Below, piece by piece: positions 51,942-61,190 of a stretch of DNA of 64,000 nucleotides (its first letter is position 1; every line of letters starts with the position of its first letter). The notes beneath the pieces are model-generated. The model had not been told where the DNA came from, searched no databases, and saw only the letters and a list, made by a program, of their open reading frames with translations. This stretch comes from Paraburkholderia solitsugae (GTDB lineage Bacteria; Pseudomonadota; Gammaproteobacteria; Burkholderiales; Burkholderiaceae), in contig NZ_WOEY01000012.1 in assembly GCF_013177695.1 (NCBI RefSeq), positions 1-64,000 of the forward strand. The letters run 5' to 3'. Both the position numbers and the translations under genes were made by a program.

Positions 51942-54845
51942 ATGATTCAAATTGGACAACTTCATATTTCGCTCGAGCGTCGGGAAATACGCTCGCATGG
52001 CGAATCAGTGCGTCTCGGCAGCCGCGCCTTCGACGTCCTTGAATTGTTGATTGCCGCAAACGGGGCGCTGGTCTCCAAGGATGAGATCATGCGGCACGTC
52101 TGGCCCGACACGATCGTAGAGGAAAACAACCTCCAGGTGCACATTACGGCGATACGCAAGGCGCTGGGCGCGGATCGCGACCGTATCGTGACGGTGCCGG
52201 GCCGCGGTTACCGTATGACCGGCGTGAAGATGGCGGCGGGCGCTGAGATTGCGGAGGTGAGCGCGGACGCCCTCGCGATACACAGGCCAGATGCGTACCG
52301 GTTAAACACGCACAATCTTCCTCTCCATGTGTCGGTGCTGGTGGGGCGGCAATGCGCCGTCGCGGAGGTGCTGGCCGCCATCGAACTCGCGCAAATCGTG
52401 ACGCTCGTCGGATCGGGCGGCATCGGCAAGACGCGCCTCGTTATCGAAGCGGCGAGACAAATGCTGCCCCGCTTTCCCGACGGTGTGGCGTTCGTGTCGC
52501 TTGCGCCGGTGTCGGACTCTCGCTTTGCGCTGGACGCACTTGCGATGGCGCTCGGCATGAAGATTTCTTCGTCCGGGCTTTCGCTTGCGCAGATCGCGCA
52601 TGAGATGAGGGGCAAGCGCCTGTTGATCGTGCTGGACAATTGCGAGCACGTAATCGAAGCCGCTGCCACGATGGCGGAGGCGCTGGCGGCAGCCGGCGAA
52701 GGTATGCGGGTGCTGGCGACGAGTCGCGAAGCCCTGCGGGTGCGTGGCGAAGCCGTCTATCCGGTTCTGTCGCTCGACGTGCCCAGCCCTGAAAACCCAA
52801 GCGACGACGTGTTGCAGACGAGTGCGGTTCAGCTGTTTCTCGCGCGCGCCCGCGCTGCCGATCCGCAATTTTCGTCAGACGAACGCAGCATTTTTCTGAT
52901 CGGAGAGGTCTGCCGGCATCTGGACGGTATTCCGCTTGCCATCGAACTGGCCGCGGCGCGTGCTGCGGTCCTCGGCATTGAAGTGCTGGCGGCGCGGCTC
53001 GACGACCGCTTGCGGATACTGTCGGGAGGTTACAGGACGGCGTTGCCGCGCCATCAGACGTTGAAGGCGACACTCGACTGGAGCTACCGTCTACTCGACA
53101 ACAGCGAACGTGTCATCTTGCGCTGGCTCGGCATGTTCGTCGATGCGTTCACGTTCGATTCGGCCAACTACGTCGGCGCGCAACTTGGCTTCACGCAGAC
53201 GGAAGTGCTGAATGCGCTGAGCGGCCTCGTGTCGAAGTCGCTGGTGATCCGAGCCGACGGCAGCGCTTCACCGAGGTATCGTCTGCTGGAAACGACACGC
53301 GCCTATGCGCTGCAGCGACTCGACGACAACGGCGAGCGTGGCGCCGCCGCGCTCGCTCACGCAAAGTCGTTCTGCGAACGCTTCAAACGCGCGCGCGACG
53401 ATCTGGCGGTGACGTCGCTGCAAGACGGTCTGGCGGATTTCACGCGTGAAATCGGCAATGTGCGAGCCGCGCTCGACTGGGCTTTTTCGGCCACGGGCGA
53501 TCAAATGGTCGGCATCGAGCTTGCCTCGATTGTCGTGCCGTATCTGTTCGATCTTTCGCTGGTCGACGAATGCCGTAGCCGCGCGCGCGCCGCGCTCGAT
53601 GCCGCGCGTGATACAGACGCTTCAGCCTTTCCGCCCGAAGCGCGCTTGAGGCTGACGACGAGCTGGGCGGCTGCGCTTGTCTATACGCAGGGTCCGACTA
53701 TGCAGACGATGGAAGCATGGTCCGAGGTGTTGACGCTTGCTGTTGCTGTGGACCATGCCGGCTTTGAATCGCGCGCGTTGTGCGGACTACGGCACTCGTA
53801 TCAGGCGGGCGGGGAGGCGCGCCAGGCGCTGGTCGTGGCGCGGCGCTTCGAAGCGCTGGCCGGTCAGTTCACAGACGCCACGCACAGTCTGATCGGCCGC
53901 CGCATGGAAGGCGCCGCGCTGCATTACGTCGGCGAGCAGCGCATGGCTCGCCAGAAGCTCGAAGAGATGTTGAGCGCCTGGGTACCCTCGGATCATCGGT
54001 GGAACACGATCGGCTTCAGGTTCAACCAGGCCATCGTCGCGCGGGCGCTGTTCGCGCGCGTGACGTGGGCGCTGGGGGACACGGCAGGGGCGATGCGGCT
54101 TGCCGGAGAGGCGCTGGAGGCCGCCGTTCAACACGATTTCGAACTCGTGACCTGCTATGTGCTCGGCGACGTTTTTGTGCCGCTTGCGCTGCTCGCGGGC
54201 GAGCGCGCGGCAGCAGAACGCGGACTTGCGATGCTGAAGGGCATTGCGTCGCGCGTGTCACTGTCGATCTGGCACACCTGCTGTGCGTGCTATGACGAGT
54301 ATCTGTTTTCACTGTCCGGCGAGCATCCGCACAGGCTGGCGCAATTTCGCAGCGCGCTGGACGAACTTCGTGACATCGACTTTCTGGCGCAACTGACGAT
54401 GCTGCTATGTCAGTTCGCCCGCGCACTGATGCGTGCGGAACAGTACACAGAAGCGCTGGCCGCGATCGACGAAGCTTTGCAGCATTGCAAGGAGACGGGG
54501 GAGCGGTGGTATTACGCCGAGCTGTGCCGTGCGAAAGGTGACGTGATGCGCGCGTTGCAAAGGGACGCGGATGCCGCAGCGTGGTTCACGACCGCGCTGG
54601 AGTCGGCACGCCAGCAGAGCGCGGCCGTTCTCGCGGTGCGTGCCGCGAGTAGTCTCGCGCGGCTCTGGATCGAGCAGGATCGCTTGGGCGAGGCGCGCAA
54701 CCTGCTGTCGCGAGCGCTGGCTCGCCTGAGCAAGTACCCGGCCGATCCGGATGTTCAGGACGGCTGGGCCTTGCTGGCCGAACTGGAGGTAAAAATCGCC
54801 GCCGTCGACAACAAGGATTCCCGGCCGGCCTGTATCGGCGCTTGA
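51942..54845 (+). CDS. winged-HTH / NB-ARC-type ATPase / TPR-like transcriptional regulator
   Basis: 967 residues, a STAND-type regulator. An OmpR-like winged helix at about 1-100 (LGSRAFDVLELLIAANGALV ... VHITAIRKALGADRDRIVTV), an ATPase at about 125-400 with Walker A VGSGGIGKTRLVIEAA, Walker B RLLIVLDNCEH, sensor ATSREALRVRGE and GIPLAIELAAARA, then ~500 residues of helical repeats. Such proteins switch on when a ligand binds the repeat region and ATP exchanges. The start codon has only a weak ribosome site. The same type of N-terminus survives as a fragment at 40423-40551. Confidence 0.9.
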   Translation: MIQIGQLHISLERREIRSHGESVRLGSRAFDVLELLIAANGALVSKDEIMRHVWPDTIVEENNLQVHITAIRKALGADRDRIVTVPGRGYRMTGVKMAAGAEIAEVSADALAIHRPDAYRLNTHNLPLHVSVLVGRQCAVAEVLAAIELAQIVTLVGSGGIGKTRLVIEAARQMLPRFPDGVAFVSLAPVSDSRFALDALAMALGMKISSSGLSLAQIAHEMRGKRLLIVLDNCEHVIEAAATMAEALAAAGEGMRVLATSREALRVRGEAVYPVLSLDVPSPENPSDDVLQTSAVQLFLARARAADPQFSSDERSIFLIGEVCRHLDGIPLAIELAAARAAVLGIEVLAARLDDRLRILSGGYRTALPRHQTLKATLDWSYRLLDNSERVILRWLGMFVDAFTFDSANYVGAQLGFTQTEVLNALSGLVSKSLVIRADGSASPRYRLLETTRAYALQRLDDNGERGAAALAHAKSFCERFKRARDDLAVTSLQDGLADFTREIGNVRAALDWAFSATGDQMVGIELASIVVPYLFDLSLVDECRSRARAALDAARDTDASAFPPEARLRLTTSWAAALVYTQGPTMQTMEAWSEVLTLAVAVDHAGFESRALCGLRHSYQAGGEARQALVVARRFEALAGQFTDATHSLIGRRMEGAALHYVGEQRMARQKLEEMLSAWVPSDHRWNTIGFRFNQAIVARALFARVTWALGDTAGAMRLAGEALEAAVQHDFELVTCYVLGDVFVPLALLAGERAAAERGLAMLKGIASRVSLSIWHTCCACYDEYLFSLSGEHPHRLAQFRSALDELRDIDFLAQLTMLLCQFARALMRAEQYTEALAAIDEALQHCKETGERWYYAELCRAKGDVMRALQRDADAAAWFTTALESARQQSAAVLAVRAASSLARLWIEQDRLGEARNLLSRALARLSKYPADPDVQDGWALLAELEVKIAAVDNKDSRPACIGA

Positions 54846-54861
54846 CACGTACCGGCCGCCG

Positions 54862-55776
54862 TCATACGTACTGGTTGCTGACGAAACGCTCCACGAGATC
54901 GGGTGCGTCGAGACGATCGATCCACCAGCGCATCGCCTGTCCGGTTTCGTCTTCGCGCCAAGCCATATAAAAGTGGGTTACATCCCGCATGCCGAAGACC
55001 TGCTTGGCGACGAGCTCGCCGCGTGCGATAGGCGCTGTCGCGAGGCACTCGGGAATGGTGCCGACAGCGAGCCCTTCGAGTTGCGCGGCGAGTTTGCCGG
55101 CGAGCGTGGGCAGCGTCAGGCAATTTTGCGTAGCGGCGGCACCGACGGAGCGCGGCATCAATTCGCGCGAGGTATCGCCGATGACCGCGCCGCGATAGCG
55201 TGCGACGGTTTCCATGGTCAGCGGTTCGGGAAGCTCCGCGAGCGGATGAGTGGGCGCTACCACGAAAATATGGCGCATCGAACCGATCGGGCGGGTGACG
55301 AGATTGGGCAAGTCGGGTGGATCGCCCGCGGCGCCAACCACGAGGTCGGCACGCCGCGTAATCAATGCATCCCACGTGCCGCCCAACACTTCCCGAGACA
55401 GGCGCAGGCGAGTCTCCATGTTCATGTCGTAAAACGCATGGACGTGCGGCCAGATTGCGTCGAAAGGCAGGATCTCGTCGATGCAGATGCGCAGGTCCGC
55501 TTCCCAGCCGTGTTGCACGCGTTTTGCCTTGAGCTCGAGTTCTTCGGCGCCTTGCAGCAGACGCCTGCCTTCCTCGACCACCACGCGTCCGGCGTGTGTG
55601 AATTTTGCCCGCCGGCCGCTCCGATCGAACAGGTTGACTTCGAGGTCGCTTTCGAGCTTCTGCACCAGATAGCTCAGCGACGACGGCACACGATGCAGAA
55701 GTTCGGCCGCCTCCGCGAACGTGCCGGTGCGATCGATTGCATCGAGTGCTTCCAATACCTCAAATGACAGCTTCAT
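54862..55776 (-). CDS. LysR-family transcriptional regulator
   Basis: 304 residues from the ATG at 55776 (MKLSFEVLEALDAIDRTGTF AEAAELLHRVPSSLSYLVQK), the usual LysR opening; the frame extends 33 codons upstream without a credible start. HTH at about 18-37, effector-binding domain from about 95. Convergent with the winged-HTH ATPase gene. The 274 bp separating it from the SDR gene hold nothing recognisable. Its targets may be the SDR gene or the molybdenum-enzyme genes further along; orientation gives no firm answer. Confidence 0.9.
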   Translation of the reverse strand: MKLSFEVLEALDAIDRTGTFAEAAELLHRVPSSLSYLVQKLESDLEVNLFDRSGRRAKFTHAGRVVVEEGRRLLQGAEELELKAKRVQHGWEADLRICIDEILPFDAIWPHVHAFYDMNMETRLRLSREVLGGTWDALITRRADLVVGAAGDPPDLPNLVTRPIGSMRHIFVVAPTHPLAELPEPLTMETVARYRGAVIGDTSRELMPRSVGAAATQNCLTLPTLAGKLAAQLEGLAVGTIPECLATAPIARGELVAKQVFGMRDVTHFYMAWREDETGQAMRWWIDRLDAPDLVERFVSNQYV

Positions 55777-56050
55777 CGAAGATTCCCGCGGTAGTTGCCT
55801 GATTGCGCCTGTCCTGGACTGCGCACGGTTTGATAGGCTCGATTGTCGCACTGAGTGGGAGGGCGGTGGTGGCACAGATGCGCCTTTCGAAGGTCTTCAG
55901 AAAAAGATCGCGCGCATTCGCAAGACGAGGTCGTGCTTGGCAAATTTGCAATCGGTTGCGTGATTCACGTATTTTTGCGTCGCCCTGTCTACCTGAGTAC
56001 TCAGGGTTAACTATGGCATTTTTAAGTTTTGACATCGGGCAATTCATCGC

Positions 56051-56845
56051 TCACGCAATCGTATCCACCACGCCGCCGTCCACTCGCAAGGCCGCGCCTG
56101 TGGTCGCCGAAGCCTGCTGCGAGCACACGTACACGACCATGTTCGCGATTTCCTCCGTGCTTGCCGGCCGCTGGATGATCGAACTGCGGCGATGCGCGCG
56201 CACGAACTCGATGCCAACCTGTTCGACCGTTTTGCCTTGCGCCTTCGCGGTCTCTTCCACCATTGCCCGAAAGCCGTCCGACAGAGTGGGACCCGGCAGC
56301 ACGGCGTTCACCGTTACGCCCGTGCCGGCGGCCTGCTTGGCGATGCCGCGCGCGATGCTCAGTTGCGCGGTCTTCGAGAAGCCGTACGCGAGCATATCGG
56401 CGGGAATGTTCAGTGCCGACTCCGAAGAGATGAACACCACGCGCCCCCATTTACGTTCCATCATCCCTTTGAGGTAGCCGCGCGTCAGCCTTACGCCGGA
56501 CATCACGTTGACCTGAAAATAGCGTTCCCAGTCGTCGTCGGTGGTGGTGAAAACGTCGCCGGGGCCGTACACGCCCAGGTTGTTCACGAGGATGTCCGCT
56601 TGCGGCACGGCTTTCGCCAGCGCGTCGCAGCCCTCGGGCGTGCTGAGGTCGCCGGCGAAACCGCGTAGCTTTGGCGTGGGAACAGTCTTAAGAATCGTGT
56701 CGATGGCGCGGTCCACCGCTTCCTGTTTGCGTCCATTGACAATGGTGTTCGCGCCCGCCGCCGCGATCCCCGTGGCGATCGCGAGGCCGATGCCCGCCGT
56801 GGATGCGCTGACAATGGCGGTTTTGCCCGATAGATCGATGATCAC
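56051..56845 (-). CDS. short-chain dehydrogenase/reductase
   Basis: 264 residues, classical SDR. Cofactor motif SASTAGIGLAIA (about 14-25) with the NGRKQ segment favouring NADP, LVNNLGVYG (about 86-94), catalytic Ser in ISSESALN and YGFSK (Tyr-Lys). The C-terminal half RPASTEEIANMVVYVCSQQA SATTGAALRVDGG is typical of 3-oxoacyl-reductase-like members. Located between LysR and the molybdenum hydroxylase operon. Substrate unknown. Confidence 0.92.
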   Translation of the reverse strand: MIIDLSGKTAIVSASTAGIGLAIATGIAAAGANTIVNGRKQEAVDRAIDTILKTVPTPKLRGFAGDLSTPEGCDALAKAVPQADILVNNLGVYGPGDVFTTTDDDWERYFQVNVMSGVRLTRGYLKGMMERKWGRVVFISSESALNIPADMLAYGFSKTAQLSIARGIAKQAAGTGVTVNAVLPGPTLSDGFRAMVEETAKAQGKTVEQVGIEFVRAHRRSSIIQRPASTEEIANMVVYVCSQQASATTGAALRVDGGVVDTIA

Positions 56846-56922
56846 TGGCGTGTTCCTTGTAGAAACGTTACTGATATCCGCGACGCAGCTCCACCTTGTG
56901 CAAGCTGCGCCGTGCAGATTCT

Positions 56923-59187
56923 CTATACGTCGATCAGACGGCGCAGGTTATCGCCACCCAAGGGCATGTCGCGCAAGCGCTTTCCGGTCGCATCGAACAA
57001 CGCGTTGCCGAGCGCGCCGGCGGTCGGACCCATCGACGCTTCTGCAGCCCCGAGAAACGGCAAGCCTGGCCGATTGATCAGATGCACGTTCAAACTGCGC
57101 GGCACGGCGGAATACCGCAGGATCGGGTAGCTGCTCCAGTCGAAGCTGCGGATTCTCGCTGTGTCGAACTGCAATTGTTCATAGAGTGTCCAACTGGTGG
57201 ATTGAATCAGGCCACCCTCGATCTGGTTGCGGATGCCGTCGGGGTTGACGATCTGCCCCGCGTCCACCGCCACTTCGGCGTGTTCGAGAATCACCTGGCC
57301 CGTCTCCGGCACCACGGATATCTCCACGGCCATCGCCACATACGACATCAGGTTCTTGTACTTGCCGAACGCAAAGCCGACGCCGTGATTGACCTTGCGT
57401 GGCGCGCGCGGCCAGCCGAATTTCTCGGCCGCGAGCCGGATCACGTCGCGCGCGCGCGGATCCTGCATATGCTTGAGCCGGAACGCGACGGGGTCGGCGC
57501 CGGCCGCGGCGGCCAATTCGTCCATGAACGTCTCGATCGTGAAGACGTTCATGTGCGCGCCGAGTGAGCGCATCGCCGACGTTTGCAACGGCATGGTCGG
57601 CGAGAAGTTGTTCATCACGTGCATGTTGGGGAACGCGTACAGCGGAATCGCGTTGCGGTCGCCGCCGCCTTCGGGCTGCAGCATCGGCGTCGACGGCGCC
57701 GGCACGAACGGCTTCTCCAGCATTTGCGCGGGAAGGAGCCGGCCCGCGTTGACGATCCGCTCGTTGTGCGAGCTGCTCCACAGTGCGTAATCCCAGTTGA
57801 CGATGTTGCCGCTCGCGTCGAGCGATGCGCTCACTTCGGTGACCATCGCGGGTGTGAAGTGATCCCAGGTATGCTCCTGTTCGCGCATCCATTGCACGCG
57901 AACCGGCTGGCCCGCCATCTCGCGGGCGATCAAGGCGGCGTGCGTGGCTACGTCGTCCGCGCCGTTGTGCCCGTAGCAACCCGATCCCTCGACGTGAACG
58001 CAGCGCACATTCTCTTTCGGCAGCGACAGCATTTCCGCGAGCGCATCGCGCAGCGGATAGACGCCTTGCGAGTGCGTCCAGACCGTCATGGTGCCGTCCT
58101 TGAACTGCGCGACCGAGCAGGACGGGCCGATCGAACCGTGCAGCATGTAGTGCTTGGTGTACTTCGCGCTCAGCGTTTTGACGGGCGTGCCGGCCGCGTT
58201 ATGCGTGTTCGCAATCTCGATGTGTTGGGTGGAAATCGTCTTCAGATCGCGGTGTACGGTATCCGGGTCGGGCAACGTGCGTCCGGCGCTCCACTGACTT
58301 CCCGCGGCCAGCGCGCGTTGCGCCTGCACCGCCTGCCATTCGCCTTTGGCGACCACCGCCAGCATGCTGCCGTCCCGGATCACCTTGACGACGCCCGGCA
58401 TTTTCAGAATCTCGGGCGTATTAGTCTGCAGCAGCTTCGCAGCATAAACCGGCGGCAGCACCACCCGCGCATGCTGCATGCCCGGCATCGACATGTCCTG
58501 CACATAGCTCGCACCGCCCGTCACCTTGCCTGGGATGTCCAGGCGCGGCAACGACGTGCCGATCGTCACGAAGGTGGTGGGGTCTTTCAACGGCGACGCC
58601 GGCGTGGCCATGCGATGCAGATCGACTGCGCCGACCGCCTGACCGTACGTCATCGTGCGGCCGTCGGGCGCCTTGATGACCGCGTCCTGAACTTGCAGCA
58701 CGCTGCTCTCGACGCCGAAGTGTTTGGCCGCCGCATCGACGAGCAGGCCGCGCACCTGGGCGGAGGCGTTCAGCAACGCACTGCCGCTGTCGACGATGGT
58801 GTGGCTGCCTGCCGTGAGTCCCTCGTCCGGCGAGGCGCCCGTATCGGCCGTCAAAAACGTGATCAGCGAGGGCGCCATGTTCAGCTCTTCGGCCGCGATC
58901 TGCAGCAGCGCAGTGCGTACGCCCGTGCCTAATTCCACCTTGCCGGTGTAGACGGTCACCTTGCCCGCGGGATCGATCTTGATCCATGCATCGAGAAACG
59001 GATTGGTCTTCAGGCTGCCCGCGAGCGTCTCGGTCGCTTTGGCGACGTGCACGGCGGCGCCTTCGTCAGCGATCACCTCCTGGGCCATTGCCTTGACGCC
59101 AGGGAACAGGCTGAAGCTCACCACCAGTGCGCCGGACACCATGAAGCGGCGGCGTCCCTCGTTGATATCGTCTTCCTTGACGCTCAT
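56923..59187 (-). CDS. xanthine dehydrogenase-family molybdopterin-binding subunit (IorB/aldehyde oxidase type)
   Basis: 754 residues from the ATG at 59187, overlapping the 2Fe-2S subunit (ATGA). Begins with a Tat-like twin-Arg segment (EGRRRFMVSGALVVSFSLFPG), so the complex is exported. Moco-binding features: KVELGTGVRTALLQIAAEEL, GSHTIVDSG, VEGSGCYGHNGADDVATHAA, and the C-terminal GGLIQSTSWTLYEQ with the Glu-region. This is the isoquinoline-1-oxidoreductase/aldehyde dehydrogenase branch, in which a cytochrome c takes the electrons. Substrates are aldehydes or N-heterocycles. Confidence 0.93.
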   Translation of the reverse strand: MSVKEDDINEGRRRFMVSGALVVSFSLFPGVKAMAQEVIADEGAAVHVAKATETLAGSLKTNPFLDAWIKIDPAGKVTVYTGKVELGTGVRTALLQIAAEELNMAPSLITFLTADTGASPDEGLTAGSHTIVDSGSALLNASAQVRGLLVDAAAKHFGVESSVLQVQDAVIKAPDGRTMTYGQAVGAVDLHRMATPASPLKDPTTFVTIGTSLPRLDIPGKVTGGASYVQDMSMPGMQHARVVLPPVYAAKLLQTNTPEILKMPGVVKVIRDGSMLAVVAKGEWQAVQAQRALAAGSQWSAGRTLPDPDTVHRDLKTISTQHIEIANTHNAAGTPVKTLSAKYTKHYMLHGSIGPSCSVAQFKDGTMTVWTHSQGVYPLRDALAEMLSLPKENVRCVHVEGSGCYGHNGADDVATHAALIAREMAGQPVRVQWMREQEHTWDHFTPAMVTEVSASLDASGNIVNWDYALWSSSHNERIVNAGRLLPAQMLEKPFVPAPSTPMLQPEGGGDRNAIPLYAFPNMHVMNNFSPTMPLQTSAMRSLGAHMNVFTIETFMDELAAAAGADPVAFRLKHMQDPRARDVIRLAAEKFGWPRAPRKVNHGVGFAFGKYKNLMSYVAMAVEISVVPETGQVILEHAEVAVDAGQIVNPDGIRNQIEGGLIQSTSWTLYEQLQFDTARIRSFDWSSYPILRYSAVPRSLNVHLINRPGLPFLGAAEASMGPTAGALGNALFDATGKRLRDMPLGGDNLRRLIDV

Positions 59188-59696
59188 TGCGTGCCTCCGT
59201 GGGTCGCCGCGTCTTGGGTCGCGGCGGGCGTCGCGTCTGGTGCGGGCAGGTGCGCGACTTCGCGGATCGCGGCGAGGATGCGCATGTGGGTGCCGCAACG
59301 GCAAAGATTCGGCTCCATGTGCTCGCGCAGCTCACGCTCGGTCGGGCGCGGTTTGCGCTCGAGCAGCGCCTGAGCGCGCATGATCATGCCGGCGATGCAA
59401 TATCCGCACTGCGCGGCCTGATGCTCGATGAACGACTTCTGCAGCGGGCCGGGATGCTCGGCGGTGCCGAGACTCTCGATCGTGCGCACGGGGCGGCTGC
59501 CGATCGACGACACGGGCATCAGGCAGGAAAAGGCGGCCCGGTCGCCCACGATCACCGTGCACGCGCCGCATTGTCCAAGCCCGCAGCCGAACTTGGCGCC
59601 GTGCAGGTGCAGGTCGTTGCGCAGTGCGTAAAGCAGGGGGGTCGACGGATCGATATCCAGCGCGTGCTGCACGCCATTGACGGTAAGGTTGATCAT
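59184..59696 (-). CDS. 2Fe-2S subunit of molybdenum hydroxylase
   Basis: 170 residues. First cluster CGLGQCGACTVIV ... C, second cluster QCGYCIAGM ... LCRCGTHMRI, both complete. Start at 59696 (MINLTVNGVQHALDIDPSTP) overlaps the end of the cytochrome gene; the frame extends further but without support. The C-terminal tail after position 150 is Ala/Thr-rich. Confidence 0.94.
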   Translation of the reverse strand: MINLTVNGVQHALDIDPSTPLLYALRNDLHLHGAKFGCGLGQCGACTVIVGDRAAFSCLMPVSSIGSRPVRTIESLGTAEHPGPLQKSFIEHQAAQCGYCIAGMIMRAQALLERKPRPTERELREHMEPNLCRCGTHMRILAAIREVAHLPAPDATPAATQDAATHGGTQ

Positions 59697-60982
59697 CGCG
59701 CGTTGTTCTCCTTTCTGACCTTGGCGACCATTTCCTCGACGTCCTTCCACTCGCCGCGCTGCGAATAGGTCGCGCGGATATAGGACACCAGGTCGGCGAT
59801 CTGCTGGTCACTATAGATTTCGCTGAAGGACGGCATGTAGTTCATCCTGTCCTCGCCGTGCCAGCCATTGCCGCTGAGAATCATCTGAGCGGCGTTGCGT
59901 GGTGTTGTTGCGTTGACGGCGGTGCTGAACGCGAGCGTGGGGCGCTCGCCGATCGATTGCATCGGTGCGGCGGGGCCGTGGCACTGCGCGCACGATGCGC
60001 CGAACAGGATCGCGCCGCGTTGCGCCGCAGGCGACGCATCGACGTCACCCGCGCCCTCGGCAGCGGCATTCACAATGGCCGGTCGCGCTTTCTGAATCGA
60101 CAGGATGTAGGTGGCAATCGCCTGCACATCCTCTTCAGGCACGGTAGCGAGGTCACGCGTGACGGGCAGCATCGGGCCCGCCGCGGCGCCGTGTTCGCTG
60201 GCGCGGCCGCTACGCAGATACGTGACGAGCTGTTCCTGGGTCCAGGGCTTCGGCGCCGCGCTGAGTGCGTTCAGCGGAGGGGCTTCCCAGCCGTCGACGA
60301 TGCCGCCGTCGAATGCATGTCCCAGCTTTTCACCGCCAATCGCATTGAGCGGCGAATGACACGAGGCGCAGTGACCGAGGCCATCCACCAGCAGCTTTCC
60401 GCGATTCCACTCGGCATCTTTTGAGGCATCCGCGGCCCGCTCGCCGGGGTGCAGGAACAGGATGTTCCAGAAGGCCAGCAACGGCCGGAAGTTCAACGGA
60501 AAGATCAGGTCGTTGGCAGGCGCCGTCGCATTGACCGGCTCGCGCGTCATCAGATACGCGTAGGCGGCCGAAATGTCGCCATCGGACATACGGGTGAAGT
60601 GAATATAGGGAAACGCGGGATAGAGCAGGTGACCGTCGCGCGAGACGCCGTGGCGCACCGCTCGCGTGAATGCTTCGAGCGACCAGCTGCCGATGCCGGT
60701 TTCGACATCGGGCGTGAGGTTGGTCGCGTAGATGGTGCCAAACGGGGTGGCAAGCGGCAGGCCTCCTGCGAACGGTGTGCCGCCCTTCGCGGTGTGGCAC
60801 ACGATACAGTCGCCGAGCGCCACGACGCGCGCGCCGGCGAGCCTGGTCTGCGCGTCGAACGACGCCGCCGCCGGCGGACTGATCGGTGCGATGGCGGGCT
60901 TCCACACCAGCAATGCGACGACGATCAGCGCGGCCACGAGGACCACGCCGCCGAACGTCAGCAATTTAGACTTGCGAGTCAT
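59693..60982 (-). CDS. membrane-anchored tri-haem cytochrome c subunit
   Basis: 429 residues. One N-terminal span (LLTFGGVVLVAALIVVALLVW) and three haem motifs: CIVCH (about residue 56), CASCH (about 205) and CAQCH (about 328), each with a distal Met candidate. The domain order is that of alcohol/aldehyde dehydrogenase cytochrome subunits (AdhB type) and of isoquinoline oxidoreductase partners. It transfers electrons from the Mo-FeS subunits to the respiratory chain. First gene of a three-gene operon with four-base overlaps. Confidence 0.95.
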   Translation of the reverse strand: MTRKSKLLTFGGVVLVAALIVVALLVWKPAIAPISPPAAASFDAQTRLAGARVVALGDCIVCHTAKGGTPFAGGLPLATPFGTIYATNLTPDVETGIGSWSLEAFTRAVRHGVSRDGHLLYPAFPYIHFTRMSDGDISAAYAYLMTREPVNATAPANDLIFPLNFRPLLAFWNILFLHPGERAADASKDAEWNRGKLLVDGLGHCASCHSPLNAIGGEKLGHAFDGGIVDGWEAPPLNALSAAPKPWTQEQLVTYLRSGRASEHGAAAGPMLPVTRDLATVPEEDVQAIATYILSIQKARPAIVNAAAEGAGDVDASPAAQRGAILFGASCAQCHGPAAPMQSIGERPTLAFSTAVNATTPRNAAQMILSGNGWHGEDRMNYMPSFSEIYSDQQIADLVSYIRATYSQRGEWKDVEEMVAKVRKENNAR

Positions 60983-61139
60983 TCATGCACCTGTTGAAAG
61001 GGAGGACAGGGTGATTCCTTTACAAACGATTGAACGTCGCTCGCATAGAGGACTATGTTGACTAGCGTATCGCCGATGCCATGGAATTTCCTGAAGCTGC
61101 GCTGAAATCTTGTTAACCGGACAGTGCCCGGACAACGCG

Positions 61140-61157
61140 CGGACGGCGCGCCGTCCG
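61140..61157. terminator. 18-bp palindromic hairpin
   Basis: CGGACGGCGCGCCGTCCG is a perfect palindrome 34 bp past the end of the MFS gene, between it and the cytochrome gene. Probably a terminator of the MFS transcript; no T-run. Confidence 0.5.
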
Positions 61158-61190
61158 GGCGTCTGAGTGACGATGCGGCAAGCGAACCAG

